From Engraulis encrasicolus (taxonomy: Eukaryota; Chordata; Actinopteri; Clupeiformes; Engraulidae): a stretch of 64,000 nt of DNA. The notes below the pieces were generated by a model that was not told the origin of the DNA, made no database searches, and worked only from the letters and a program-made list of their open reading frames with translations. Where the stretch lies: contig NC_085869.1 in assembly GCF_034702125.1 (NCBI RefSeq), forward strand, positions 20,859,677 to 20,923,676. Direction: 5' to 3'. How positions within the stretch are numbered: the first letter of the stretch is position 1; each line of letters opens with the position of its first letter. This document shows, one piece after another, positions 23,266 to 34,779 of the stretch. Both the position numbers and the translations under genes were made by a program.

Positions 23266-24051
23266 CAGTGTTGGTCAGTAATGTATTAATGTAATATTTA
23301 CTTAGTTACAATGCTAAATACCTTAAGTTACAAAGCATTACAATGCCATGGATTTAGTGATATTCAGTGTGGTTGGTCAGAAAGAAGCTATTCCTGAACC
23401 TGACAGTTTTTAGTCTGCATGCTGCCAAAAACCACCTCCTGGATGAGAGGTGAAAAAGTCATGACTCATGAGCTTGATTTACACTGTAATATATTGCCAG
23501 ATCCATATTTAGGCCTACAGTTCTTTTGGCGAAAGTAACTAAAGTAATGCAAAAGTAGTGTAATGCCTTACATTTTAAAGGGGTATGCCACTATTTTGGG
23601 GCTTCAGATTCATGATACACAGGACGAGATGGTTTACTGTCCATTGTGCCACTAGATGTTAAAGGGGTATGCCACTATTTTGGGGCTTTAAAGAGGAAAT
23701 GTATGCTACACAGATACATTGACTTTCACTAGCTTAGCGACATATCCCCTCTTTTAACTGGTCTTAAAGCAAGACAACGCTTAACATGAAAAATAAGACA
23801 CTTTACCGCCTTTATAAACCCCAGCCAACGATTTTAACTGTATTAAGCCCCAAAATAGTGGCATACCCCTTTAAGCTGCATGAGTTGCCTTGATGTTGAG
23901 AGTGGCGTGGAGGTCGTAACGTCCGTCAATTTTGGGACACATCATCAGTAGTGTTCCTTTGAATCAGGGGGTGTTTCGGCCTTTTAACACTAACAGTAAC
24001 AAGTAATCAGTAATGCATTACAGTGTTTGAGTAACTTTATTTCCAAAACTG
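23266..24051. mobile_element. hAT-like element with CAGTNTTGG ends, hosting a foldback MITE
   Basis: The left end CAGTGTTGGTCAGTAATG and the right end (complement CAGTTTTGGAAATAAAG) are followed inward by runs of AGTAAC/GTTACT and ATGCATTAC words typical of a common fish hAT MITE. The foldback insert at 23575-23874 interrupts it, which makes the host older. No convincing target duplication was found. Confidence 0.55.
23575..23874. mobile_element. Rearranged copy of the 15281 foldback MITE
   Basis: The right arm (about 23719-23874) matches the right half of 15281-15628. The left arm is reduced to a 30-base terminal piece that occurs twice in direct orientation, at 23575 and 23659, separated by about 54 unrelated bases. 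The first terminal piece is TTAAAGGGGTATGCCACT; the element ends with its complement AGTGGCATACCCCTTTAA. Confidence 0.88.
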
Positions 24052-24617
24052 ATGCTGTCCATTCAGAAATGTTATCTTTGACTTATTGTTGGAAATTCAC
24101 TCTTTTCATACATGAATAGGGGGATATTCTCCATGTCTACCATTTAGAACTACCACAGATCTCTAGCTGCAAAACTTGCTATACTTGAGTCAGAGCAGAA
24201 AATATGAGTTAATTATTTAGTAAATGGTTATGAAAAGATCGTATTTGTGAATGGACAGCACACATTTTGAAAGTAAATGACTAAAATTACATACCGGACC
24301 TTTAAAAGTGGCTGTGCAATGTCACGCTCATAAGGGGGTGAGGATTAACAACTGTCAGCTGTAACAGCCTGTTGGAACTGGACTCAGACACAGCACCCAC
24401 TCACTCTTATTCTGTGCTTGACGGACAGCAAGCCCCCAGACTGCCTTGCATTTTTTAATTTAGTAAGACCCTGCGGTGCTGGAACTTAATTGATTCAAAT
24501 GTATGCTACTGAGATAACCTCAGCAGAAACCCTTAAAGTGTTGACATCTTGGAAGTGGATAGATTCCAGCTCATCTGCATATTTTAAGTGCTTTCATGAA
24601 CATTTGGGTAAAGAAGA

Positions 24618-24618
<1 letters not shown>
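24052..24618. other. No recognised feature
   Basis: Non-coding sequence. Confidence 0.5.

Positions 24619-24681
<63 letters not shown>
24619..24681. repeat. (GT)n microsatellite
   Basis: About 31 uninterrupted GT units. Confidence 0.97.
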
Positions 24682-24684
<3 letters not shown>

Positions 24685-25639
24685 GCATGCTGAGATAATT
24701 ACAGAAGCACAGTCTACTAATCAAGTGAGATGTGACAAGCTGTGTCACCACAACATAAGGTTTTCAGGGCGACTCGTGACAGAAACGCAATAAAAAAATG
24801 GGATGAATTCAGATTAGCAATTTACATTAACCTTAGTTGCATTATGACCTATGCGAAGTGGCAAATAATCCACCCACTTGCAACCAATTTTTTTTTATAT
24901 GCGGTAAATAAATGTCCAGACTGGGTTTCTCATTTACAGTAATGGGTCAGAAAAACTGGGTACCCTTCACACCCTATGCTTGGTTAACTACGTACATATT
25001 TCTGTTCATTCATTCTAACTGTAAACAAGCATAGTTATTGGTTTGGACATATGAAATATTCCACACATATTCATACTCACGTAGGATATAAGGTCCACTT
25101 TGATTGTCTTTCTAAAGCTGCTGTACTACTGTCCCTATTTGAAGGTGACATCATGGGTCATCTTTTTTAACATTTCTACAGACACTGTCCTGAAAAAAAC
25201 CCACATTTTACAGTTATGGTTGCTTATGGATCTGTTGAAAGAGTTGGTAGTAACAGAAATGTATTACAACATGATGTCAGTGATGACAAAACCAGTTTGG
25301 ACATGCCCTGAACTTTCTCTCCATGTTGTGCGGTTGATCAGATTTAGGACTTTTCAAACAGTGTCACCAGATTTTCTCATGCGTTTCTCAAACTAGCTCA
25401 ACCTGTTTTGTTACTATGGGCTAAAACACTGCACTAAGTACTTTACCAAGCCTGCATGGCAGGACTTTTCTTCACTTACCCTTTTCAGACTTACCACAAA
25501 TGCACAGCAGAGGTCACTGTTGCCATTTCAACCTGCCCTGTTCACAACACTAAAAGGTAAAGCACAGTGGTCAGTGAGTGAAAAAGCATCATACATCCAA
25601 AATCATGCTTGCTGAACACCACTCATATCAACCACACAT
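24682..25639. other. No recognised feature
   Basis: AT-rich non-coding sequence. Confidence 0.5.
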
Positions 25640-25785
25640 CTCATTGCATTAAACTGCATTTGGCAGACACTTTTTTCAACTAAACTGACTTACAATCGAG
25701 GATATAATCATAGCCAACATCACTAACAGATACTAATTGCACAGGAAATATACAAAGCAACAAGTGCAGATGCTAAGTAGATTTA
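25640..25785 (-). mobile_element. SINE/LINE tail fragment
   Basis: TGCATTTGGCAGACACTTTT and GACTTACAAT are the reverse of the widespread fish tail that reads GACTTACAATG...AAAAGCGTCTGCCAAATG. CAAGTGCAGATGCTAAG further on is also a recurrent fish repeat word. The head is not preserved. Confidence 0.5.
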
Positions 25786-25898
25786 CTTTTTTTTAGTACA
25801 TTACCACAGGGTCAAGTGGAGTACCCACACGCACACACAAAAATGCCATAGAGTCAGGCCCGGGACTGGGGCAGCTCAAGCATTAGTGTGTAGTATAT

Positions 25899-26211
25899 CA
25901 GTGTTTCTCAACAGGGGTGCCGGGGCATGAATTATGTAATGTAATACATATTTGTCTAAATTGATAAGTTAATGCTTGTCAGTGGAATCTTTCATCTGCC
26001 AATTATGCACAATAAAGTAAATATAGGTCACCCCACTCAGCTGCAACTTCGAACGTAGGTCGTGTGACGTCTCCAAATGTGTTACTTTTCTAAGCTTGTG
26101 TGGTAGGCCTATCGGATGCAATGCCATGTTACGGCTTGTTGGTTTGGGGTGCCTTGACATTTTTCATGAATTGAAAGGGTGCCTTGCCTAAAAAAAGGTT
26201 GAGAAACACTG
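25899..26211. mobile_element. hAT-like MITE, CAGTGTTTCTCAAC ends
   Basis: CAGTGTTTCTCAAC pairs with GTTGAGAAACACTG at the other end. The flanks tagtatat and tagtagat agree in seven of eight positions. There is no transposase frame. Confidence 0.85.
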
Positions 26212-26451
26212 TAGTAGATAGTCCATATTAGTAGGATTACATAATGCTGACCCTTTGATCCGAGTGTTGAAGAAGTGTATGTCTTTAACGTACCTTTCGG
26301 TGCAGATGATATCAGCTGCAATCTCTCACTTGCTTAAACAACTCGACTACATCATGACCACACTGCTACTGCAATACTGACTTAATAAATGTCTTCAATA
26401 ACAGATTAAGATTGGGTTATTACCATGTTGGTTAGTAACAACACTCTAATT

Positions 26452-26782
26452 CAGGGGTGGGGAACCTATGTCTCGAGGGCCATTTGTGGCCCTTGGAGCC
26501 GCTTTATCCGGCACCCGATATAATTTTAATGTTATTCAGCTTCACATGAAATATGAACTATTTTGTAAAGGAATCTTAGAAAATGCATTTGCAATACAAT
26601 TAAGTTGTATTCAGGGAGCCTAGAGAAGGTGGTGTTTGTTTAAAGGGTGGCTGCCTCTAATATAAGCCTAAAGTGAAGGGATTAATCCTAGTTTGTGTTC
26701 ATAGTACGGCCCTCGGAGGACTTTTACGCCCCTCGGATGAATTTCAAGTGGCCCTTCGAATGAAAAAGGTTCCCCACCCCTG
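26452..26782. mobile_element. hAT-like MITE with perfect 8-bp target duplication
   Basis: The ends CAGGGGTGGGGAACC and GGTTCCCCACCCCTG are exact inverted repeats. CTCTAATT is present on both sides (26444-26451 and 26783-26790). The 331-bp interior is non-coding. Confidence 0.94.
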
Positions 26783-26790
26783 CTCTAATT

Positions 26791-27271
26791 GATAGGGTCT
26801 AGTACTTGAAAGGGTTAATATGCTTCAAGTGCTGCATCGGGTTTTCTTCAGCAGATGGCAGCATACTACTGTAAAACAGTGCACATTTGTTGACCCAGTG
26901 CCATGCAATCACCATCAGTGTAGTAGAGTATAGTGTAGTGGTCAGTAAATTACTGGCTGGAACACGGCATGTTGAAAAGAACTGTCCCCGGCCGCCACTG
27001 AGTGAGGAAAACTATTTTCAAACTCGTCCCTGTCACCGCTGACACATCTGGCTTTCTCTGAACTCTCGACCCACAATAATTTGCCGCGTAGGCCGTCCAA
27101 TTTACAGCACCTTCACAAGGGCACATAGACACCATTAGTCATGCCAGCAGGGCAGCTAGTCAGGCCAGCGCCGTGACAGCCATACTGGGCTGAATTTAAG
27201 AGCAGATTAGAAATAAACACGCATGTGCTGTGCTCCCTCCCTTACATATGACTCATGCATATAGTCTATAT
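26791..27271. other. No recognised feature
   Basis: Non-coding sequence. Confidence 0.5.
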
Positions 27272-27592
27272 CAGTGATTCTCAAACTTTTTCAGACCAAG
27301 GACCACTCCCTCCCCCTAAAAATGTTCTGGCACCACCTGTCAACTGAATTGACAGTTGACAGGTGCTAATTTGACACTGCTCATTTCGATGCAGATCACT
27401 TGCTTTTTATGCACATTAGAAGCCTGTCTTATTGTGGTTATAATATGGCTTCAGCTATGTTTAGCTTTGTAATAATGTTACAAATAAAGCCTACTGCTAG
27501 TTTTTCTTGGAAAAGTAGAAATCCCCTCGTGGACCACCTGAGCTCTGTCACGGACCACCAGTGGTCCCTGGACCACACTTTGAGAATCGGTG
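27272..27592. mobile_element. hAT-like MITE, CAGTGATTCTCAAA ends
   Basis: CAGTGATTCTCAAACTT and TTTGAGAATCGGTG form imperfect inverted repeats. Inside, GACCAAGGACCACTCCC and GGACCACCAGTGGTCCC echo each other near the two ends. No clear target duplication remains. Confidence 0.72.
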
Positions 27593-28241
27593 ATACATGG
27601 ATGAAAAAGTGAACCTCTGGATAACTGACTGAAATGTAGGTTACTACGTATGCTGACAACAGTTCAAAATACTGAATGAATAGGTCTAGTGTGTGCCACT
27701 CTGTGTGTTTTGTGTCATTCTCCATATTCGTACATGTACATGCTGTAGCCTATGCACTCTTGTAAAGCTGTAGAAATGGTAGTGAAGCTTTGTGTGAATC
27801 ATGGTGCTAGATCTTTGAAGCAAAGCCTTGAAAGAGTTTGTTCCATAGTTCTGTACAGCAAATATCAATTAATGTTTTAAATATGGCTATGGTTTCCCTT
27901 TTAGGAGTGCTTGGACGTTGCTTAAAATGTCACATTTCTACCTGTCCGCAGAATGAAGAAAGGGTTTAAAGGTTTTTGAGTTGTGTTAATACTTGCACCG
28001 GTGGTTAGCTGCATCAATGGGCTTTCATGGCAATAACGGTTGCATTATTTGAAAAATAGAAAAAAACTTGGCATGAAATGATCTTGACATATGTACATTC
28101 CTTTAAGCTGGGTGGTTGGACAATTCACAACTAGTTTTCTGCCTAATTGGATAACACCTATTGTCTCTGTAATAGTAGTAATGCAGATGGATGTGTATAC
28201 CTAATTTTCTCTGTGTGATTGGTGTATCAAAACATCTTTGA
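27593..28241. other. No recognised feature
   Basis: Non-coding sequence. Confidence 0.5.
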
Positions 28242-28538
28242 GGGCAGTCATGAGTAAGCGGTTAGGGCGTCAAACTTGTAACCCAAAGGTTGCCGGTTCA
28301 ACTCCTGACCCGCCAGGTTGGTTGGGGGAGTAACTAACCAGTGCTCTCCCCCATCCTCCTCTATGACTGAGTTACCCTGAGCATGGTACCGTCCTGCCAC
28401 ACTGCTCCCTTGGGGGCTGCCCCCTTGCATGGGTGAGGCATAAATGCAATTTCGTTGTGTGCAGTGTTCACTTGTGTGCTGTGGAGTGCTGTGTCACAAT
28501 GACAATGGTAGTTGGAGTTTCCCAGTTGGGTTTTCATA
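28242..28538 (+). mobile_element. tRNA-derived SINE, most complete copy
   Basis: The head GGGCAGTCATGAGTAAGCGG carries an A-box-like word. GGTTCAACTCC (about 28294) fits the B-box consensus GWTCRANNC. The body matches the minus-strand copy at 4078-4339 throughout. It is transcribed in principle by RNA polymerase III and moves with LINE help. The end is taken where similarity to the other copy stops. Confidence 0.85.
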
Positions 28539-28967
28539 AGGCTCTGTCTAGCTCCCTGAGTGACGTTAGCTTGTGTTACAGCCTATTGTAAATATGCAGA
28601 GGAATTTCTCCACACAGAAAATATTGTTTTCAGTTTAACCAAGCATTACATGTGATTGCACAAGATTATAATAATAACATCCTTGTGTTCTTTTTGCTAG
28701 ATAGATAGTTGTGTTTATTCTTCTGTTAAATCGCATTGGTGACACATCTGCTTTTCATGAATTTCTGAGTAGGGTGCGCAGTTAGAGGTGATGTTGTCCC
28801 AAACATGTAGTCTCCGGGATTTTTGTGTGATATTATTATCATGAATGGAAGGGGGGTCATTGGCAGACTTATGGTGATGTCTGTGTGTTGTGTGCTATAT
28901 GTTTACTGCAATGTGCAATAATGTGCATTAGGTCTGAATGGATGTTTTGTATATGTGTATTTATGCA

Positions 28968-28968
<1 letters not shown>
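28539..28968. other. No recognised feature
   Basis: Non-coding sequence. Confidence 0.5.
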
Positions 28969-29021
<53 letters not shown>

Positions 29022-29050
29022 GCGCGCGCGCGCGCGTGTGTGTGTGTGTA
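28969..29050. repeat. (TG)n-(CGTG)n-(CG)n-(TG)n microsatellite
   Basis: A GT array grades into GCGT units and an all-CG run (about 29019-29035) before returning to GT. Such alternation is strongly Z-DNA-prone. Confidence 0.97.
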
Positions 29051-29297
29051 GGTAAAGGGGCTAAAGGAGGGCATTTGGAGGTGTTTATTCAAAATAGGTT
29101 GACTAGCACCACACCATCTGACATACATGTACACTAACCCTGACCTAGGAGACAAAATCTGCCCTCGAATCACAATGCGCTATCTTTGTACTACAGCAGG
29201 TACTACAAATGCAATGTCATTGAGAGGGCCATCAGGTAAAATTCATGAATTCCCTCCTAACTAGATCGTAATGGAAATGGTTTGACATGGTGTAGTA

Positions 29298-29647
29298 CAG
29301 CGGTTCCCAAACTTTTCCCCCTGCGCACCCCCTTGTACATTTCAATGTAGTTCGCGCACCCCCTGAGCGAATATTTTGGTGTGCTGATGGCCACGCAAGT
29401 ATATTAACTGCGTATTCACTGCACAGTTGTTTTGGGGAATCCTCTTTTCCAACAGTCTAGAAGTTAAACTACACTTCAGATGGACCCTTCCAGCATATAA
29501 TGCACCATACAATTAAAAACTACTCCATGGTCATTAATGCTGGATAAAAACTCACATATCCACCATTGCTCTATTTAGCTCGCGCACCCCCTAATGCCTG
29601 GCTGCGCACCCCCCGGGGGTGCACGCACCACAGTTTGGGAAACCCTG
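29298..29647. mobile_element. hAT-like MITE with perfect 8-bp target duplication
   Basis: CAGCGGTTCCCAAACTTTT and the opposite CAGTTTGGGAAACCCTG are inverted ends. GTGTAGTA flanks both sides (29290-29297 and 29648-29655). GCGCACCCCCT occurs near both ends. The element is 350 bp and non-coding. Confidence 0.94.
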
Positions 29648-30050
29648 GTGTAGTAGACGCTTGGTTAAAGAAGATAATCATGAGCTGAGTGAGGGGGAGT
29701 GAGGGTAGGGGTTGGTGGTGACTGGGGTGGATCTTGCAAATGGCAACCAAAGACTTGGGAAAGGCCAAGTGTGCAAGAAGGGATCCCCATTGGCATAGAT
29801 GTGTCTCTGCAAGCAGGTGAGTACAGTACTGTACGTGTTTTATTTGTTCGACACAAAGGAGTCTGTGCCAGAACAGATTACAGTTTCCTTGTAAAGCCTT
29901 CATCACCACAAATTTCCCGAAGTCCATAAATGCATTTTATAATCAAATCATTCATAACCTTTTTAATTGCCCAGCGAGGGACTCTAATAAAATGTCTCTG
30001 AGACCAGGACCTGTTATGACTAATATTTAGTGTGTAAAAATGGCACGCCA
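29648..30050. other. No recognised gene; AT-rich, homeodomain-motif-rich part at 29880-30020
   Basis: The second half is free of repeats and has several AATCA, TTAAT and CTAAT words. It could be a conserved non-coding element, but that is only an impression from composition. Confidence 0.35.
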
Positions 30051-30052
30051 GC

Positions 30053-30116
<64 letters not shown>
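30051..30116. repeat. (CT)n microsatellite
   Basis: About 66 bases of CT with one CCCT interruption. Confidence 0.97.
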
Positions 30117-30118
<2 letters not shown>

Positions 30119-30562
30119 CAAATGACAAACAGCTAAGAGCCGGCTGGCTATGCATATGACACATTGCAGCGTTCAGATAGGAAAGTGCATTCAGCTGTGC
30201 TGCTGTGGTGGTGGGCCTCTTTCTGTGGCCGGCATATGAATGCCCATGTGTATGATTGCTGTAGGATAATGGGGGATTGCCGGGGATGCGCGGACACTGT
30301 TGGAAATATGCTCTGCCCAGTTTGATAAAGCTGCTTCATTACTTGGATATTGTGTGGCTGGAATCGTTATGAGAGGAGCCCTCTCCAGAGACGCTTTTTT
30401 ATTTATTTATTTATTTTATTGACACAGACAATGTCCATCCATTAAACATTTTTTTGTGGAGCAGTGGGCTGTATTACTGACAGTGTATAACACGTTTAAC
30501 AAGCTCCACATTATCTTTTGTTATCTCAAGGAAGCCCTACATTCCCATTTTAAGGTCTTTTT
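30117..30562. other. No recognised feature
   Basis: Non-coding sequence. Confidence 0.5.
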
Positions 30563-30620
30563 TTAATTTCAGACACACAACAGACGTTTTACACAACGTC
30601 TGTTGTGTGTCTGAAATTAA
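30563..30620. repeat. Perfect 26-bp hairpin with 6-base loop
   Basis: Arm 30563-30588 (starting TTAATTTCAGACACACAAC) is exactly complementary to 30595-30620 around the loop TTACAC. It lies about 1.36 kb before the signal-peptide exon. No flanking target duplication is visible. It could be a small RNA hairpin, a recent inverted duplication or the remnant of a foldback element. Confidence 0.93.
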
Positions 30621-31559
30621 GTTGCAGATTTGACAATCTATTTGATGTGTATAAAATCAGTTTCTCCAAGACCCAACACTTGGTTCATCACTGTAAGCTT
30701 AATAGCAATTGCTCTTATTGGATACTGGGTGGAGGTTAAAGCGTACACCTGTTTCGCTCTTCACAAGTGTTTGTCACCCTCTAGCGGGGAATGTATTAGT
30801 CGCACCCCTAGCGAAAGCGTCAACATTAATGTCACGGGAGAGGACATGGTGCCTCTGCTTTCCTGCTTGGCTATATAGGCTTCATAAACGTCAAAACCTA
30901 GAGACTAAAAGTTATCCAGACATGATTTGCGCACACCATGGCACATCCAATGAAACTCATCAACGTATGAAACACCAAAATCGTCAAATACTTTCAGCAA
31001 CGCTGGCTATGCGCGGCATTTAGTGACCACTTCTGTTCGTATTTTTTTCCAGCTTGACCTCTAAGAACAGGTGTTTGTCACTGCTGTCACTCACAGAGGA
31101 AGACCAGATGTTTCAACATATTGTATCTCCAGGAAGTCCTAACCCCGTGAATGAGGTGTTAAAGTGAAATGATATTGAAAGGACAATAGACTGAAAGGGA
31201 CGAAACAGCCTTTATTATTAGCCTATTATTATTATTATTATTGACAACAAAACTGAAATAACAGCTTTACTGGCTGTCAAAAGGCAGGTGCGCAATGCGA
31301 GGCAGATACACCAGCGGAGTTACAATTTCACACTAAACCTAGAAAACAATACACAACTAGTTGGCCTACATTGCCATTATTACGCACAGTGCACACCAAC
31401 GCTAAACTTGAAATGTATATCTTCATCTGCCTTGTAATTATGGATGGGCTATTACACGGGGCATGTGAAAGCGCGCGGTTATTTCACTTTGACAGACAGG
31501 TGTATCGCAAAGGAGAAAAAATGGAGGTACTCAAAGACTTCAAATTCCAATAGTAGTAG
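30621..31559. other. 5' flank of the signal-peptide exon, CpG-enriched, no gene
   Basis: CpG dinucleotides are more frequent than in the rest of the window. A short (ATT)n lies near 31222-31245. Distal promoter function is possible but unproven. Confidence 0.4.
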
Positions 31560-31978
31560 ACAGCGAGTTGAAGAGGGCGGGTTTCCGAGTACTTCTACAT
31601 ACTCCAATCTAGTCCAATGTCTGGAAAGAGAGGGAGAGGGTATTCGCATGTGGGAGTGTCTAGCCGCTGAGCCGTCTGCGTACTGAAGTCTGAAGACAGT
31701 AGTTCTAATGGCATGAGCATTGCATTGCGATTTAGTCCAGCCACTGTATTGTGCGCTTACGAAACGCCACTGGTTTAAACTCTTGACAGTTCATCGAGGA
31801 ACCTATACATCAATAAAGGAGAGTTTGCGGACAAGTACCTAAAAGTAGCGGTGCGCTCCGATACTGACACTTGGTTCATTTCAATAATAACAACAGCAAC
31901 AACAACAACAACAACCGCAAAAGGGATATGGTGTTGGACATGTGAATTATAGGAGTTACAACCACCTTCTTGCCCAAA
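31560..31978 (+). promoter_or_regulatory. Presumed promoter / 5' UTR of the signal-peptide exon
   Basis: This stretch precedes the first coding exon. It has a GC-box-like GAGGGCGGG near 31573, raised CpG frequency compared with flanking DNA, and an AAC/CAA-rich tract (31886-31920) just before the uORF. No clear TATA box or transcription start can be called. The assignment rests on position and composition only. Confidence 0.35.
31928..31945 (+). other. Short upstream ORF in the presumed 5' UTR
   Basis: An ATG 51 bases before the main start opens a five-codon frame (MVLDM) that ends at TGA, out of the way of the signal-peptide exon. If the transcript includes it, it could reduce initiation at the main ATG. 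Whether it is transcribed is not shown by the sequence. Confidence 0.35.
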
Positions 31979-32057
31979 ATGAAGCTGGCGTCTTCTCCGT
32001 GTTTGTTTGGCTTTCTTCTGACCGCACTCGTGTTTCGGATGGGCACATCGCAGTCAG
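31979..32057 (+). CDS. First coding exon with signal peptide, partial; ERBB4-like candidate
   Basis: The exon opens at an ATG with A at -3 and encodes 26 residues plus one base. The peptide starts MKLASSPCLF, has a hydrophobic core (LFGFLLTALVF) and ends MGTSQS, a typical secretory signal peptide. It is followed at once by a consensus donor (CAG|GTGAGT, intron from 32058) in phase 1, the next codon beginning with G. From memory of the family, ERBB4 exon 1 is almost the same length, begins MK-A, ends in SQS and splices in phase 1 into a valine codon; ERBB3 is similar but ends in SQA. ERBB4 is a neuregulin-receptor tyrosine kinase of the plasma membrane with very long introns, which would fit the absence of another exon in the next 32 kb. 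Phase-1 signal-peptide exons are common in receptors and adhesion proteins, so the identity is a hypothesis (about 0.4), while the exon itself is better supported. Confidence 0.62.
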
Positions 32058-34779
32058 GTGAGTGACAGCTCTGCCCGCGCTATGTGGACGATTGTCATGA
32101 CACTTGACTTCAAAGCCGTCCTGTCAATATCTCTGTTGTCTGGCAGTGCAATACATTCAGTTCTCTGTATTTTCAATTCTTGCACTGCGTGGTGACCAAA
32201 ATTACAGACACAATTATTTGAGGAGGTGAAATTAGTTTTTCTTTTTCTGGAGTTTCATCCAAACAGTATTTTAGAAACATATTTCATAGCATACACATAG
32301 GAAGCACACATTCCGTTTTCTTGGGAAAAGTGAGTTTCCTTTCTTCGGCTTTTCAAACTACATTCACAGATCATTGTGCTACTTTTCAACCGGCAGTAAA
32401 GGACGCCTTTGAGAGGCAGCGCTGTTCTCTTCGCTCAGAACAGGTTCATTTGGTTATTTTTTGGATGGAACTCCGGTGTGCCATTTACATCGCTGTGAAA
32501 AGTGCAAATGAAAACAGCAAACCAGTTGATGTGTGGGCGCATAGAGGCACTGTTGAATGTAGGCTACAAAGAATGAGGCAGTGAGAAACGGTATCTATCA
32601 CACGTGTCCCACTACCAAAGCTGCTCGCTCGCCTCTTCCAACTGGAGCGTTATTATTCTCATCCCGTCCCTGGTGGGAGAAGGAATTTACCCTGACCAGA
32701 TTTTTTTCTGTCGCTTTTTAGGAGAACAATAAGTATTGCTGAACAAAATGTGTTTTGTTCAGGGAGATTTTCTGCTCCCATCGCTCAATCTGCCACACAT
32801 TGTTTCCAGATTGTGAAAGCCTGTGATATTATTTCCCCAAAAATATTTGGAGGTGTTTTTTTCCCTAGCTGGTATAGCTTTGAGATCTTCAGATAGGGTA
32901 ATAGCAAGTTGCCCTTGCATTGTTTTATCCATGCCCAAGTCATGTAAAGAGGATATGTCACAAGTCGTGGTTATTTGTGAAGCGACATTATTTTTCAGAA
33001 TTGACAGTCTGGAAACAGCCAGACAAATGAAATGCGGATATGGAATCCTACATCGAGTTCTGTATAATATGCGATAAGGGTCTAGCGAAATAAAAGGTTT
33101 GTTTTGAGTGCTGAAAAACTCAAATATCCACATGGTGGTAGTATGACACGGAGACCAGTGTCCTCCCGTTACGGTGGTCCTATAGCCTAATGGTTGCGCG
33201 GCACACGCAAACGTTTGACGAATACCCCCCTTTTAAATTTTAGGACACGTAGGAAATTCTTTAATGAACTATGTGTATTGATTTTTTTTAATGATACCAC
33301 ACAGTGCTGTATTTCCAATTCAATATCCAAGAAATGGCAAAGGCGACTGCTCAGTTTCATGGTGAATGTTTTAAACGTTTTCCCAAACTATTCTCGAGTT
33401 GTAATTACATGTACCTTATTTTCGTTGATGTTGACAATGATTGTTCTGAATAGGACTTAGGCGTTTTAGATTTGGACTTGTTCAGGCAGGGGGTGACTGT
33501 TTTTCCTCGGTGTTTCAATCTATTTGTTTTGTTTTTTTTGCGGTGTTATTTTTGATCTAACGACACGAACATGTCTGTCCATTGAGTCTAAGGGCTACTT
33601 ACGTGTGAATCACTTGATTTTGGTCTCTGTCGGTGTACGAAAGCATTCCCTCCGCTTGTATTTGGGTGCGCTTGCCAGAGCTGCGTGAGGCGCCGTGCGT
33701 AACGAGGTGCACTTGTGCCAAGAAGCGCCAGGACGGAGAAGTGCATATGCGACTAGCAGTTTGCCGTTGTTTGAAACTCTGTGCAGGTGTTCATTGTGCC
33801 CCCTATTTAGCATTAGGTATATTTAATTGATAGGCTGTTTGTTTGAGAATTAAATAGACAATACTCAAGCATTCTGGAAGGCATTAGATGTTGTATGTTA
33901 AGTGATTTTTGTCCTAACAAACGTTATTTTGTGTTGTCCTACATCATGGCGAGCGACAACAATGTGTTGTGAAGAAATAGGCCTGTAGGAGATGAAATTG
34001 TGTTGTATCTTGTACATTGTGTACTATAATCTACAGTACCTGTTAAACTGAATAATTTGATATACTTTCAGCCTGGTGGCAAAAGCTATGCATTTAAATG
34101 AGGCTACTAAATGACATCTTACTGTTCTTGCAGAAAACATTGATGGAAGACCAGTGAACACAAATATCACTGTGTTAATCCGCTTAAACTGGGATTAACT
34201 CCAGTCAGTGAGAGGAGAGATTTAGCGCCAAAGAAAATTAATCATCTGGCAATTAAACTGGCTTTCAATCTCATTTTCCTTTAGCTCTACACTGCCCTTT
34301 TCTCCTGTCCAAACAATTCAAAGATGAGTCTAGCTGCTGAGTGCGAGAGGAATGAGCATTGCCATTTATTGAGTCAACTCTGAGGGGCCATTTACGTTGG
34401 CCTAATGACTTAATGTTTTGTCCTGGGTGCATGGATGTCGTACAGGGGGTAAAGTGTGACTGAGTTACCAGGGCCTCCCATGTATAGAGGGGGCCCACAC
34501 AGTGACTGACTTATGTTGATATGTGGCCGAGGGGTCCATTGGAGCCGATTGTACATATAGGCCTAGCCAGGCTACGTCCTCCTCGTGATGGAACATCCTG
34601 AGAGTCGATGATAATCAGCCTACATAGGACCCACGATTTGCTGCTATGCACCTGCCTGGGTGCGAAGTGGTGCGAAGTGGTTTGGTTGGATGCAGTGGTG
34701 GGTCTGGGTTTGGTTGTAAGCAGTGGTACCCCTTGGTTGTAAGCAGGCCGTAGCACCAAATTCTGGGTCCTATATAGCC
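32058..34779 (+). other. Presumed intron 1 start; no exon seen
   Basis: It starts with the GTGAGT donor. No acceptor-flanked open exon with recognisable protein was found. The segment 34120-34270 is repeat-free and contains inverted TAATCC motifs (see findings). Confidence 0.45.
34458..34580 (-). repeat. GGGCCC-type repeat family F3, copy 1
   Basis: In reverse it reads TGTACAATCGGCTCCAATGG, CACTGTGTGGGCCCCCT, TATACATGGGAGGCCCTGG, matching 44996-45129 in order. Ends and superfamily are unclear; its style resembles the hAT-like GGGCCC elements. Confidence 0.65.

Noticed and set aside
24036..24043. tttatttc repeated at 23258 and 24036 as a target duplication of the 23266 element
   Set aside because: The right copy lies inside the terminal inverted repeat and not outside it, so it is probably coincidence.
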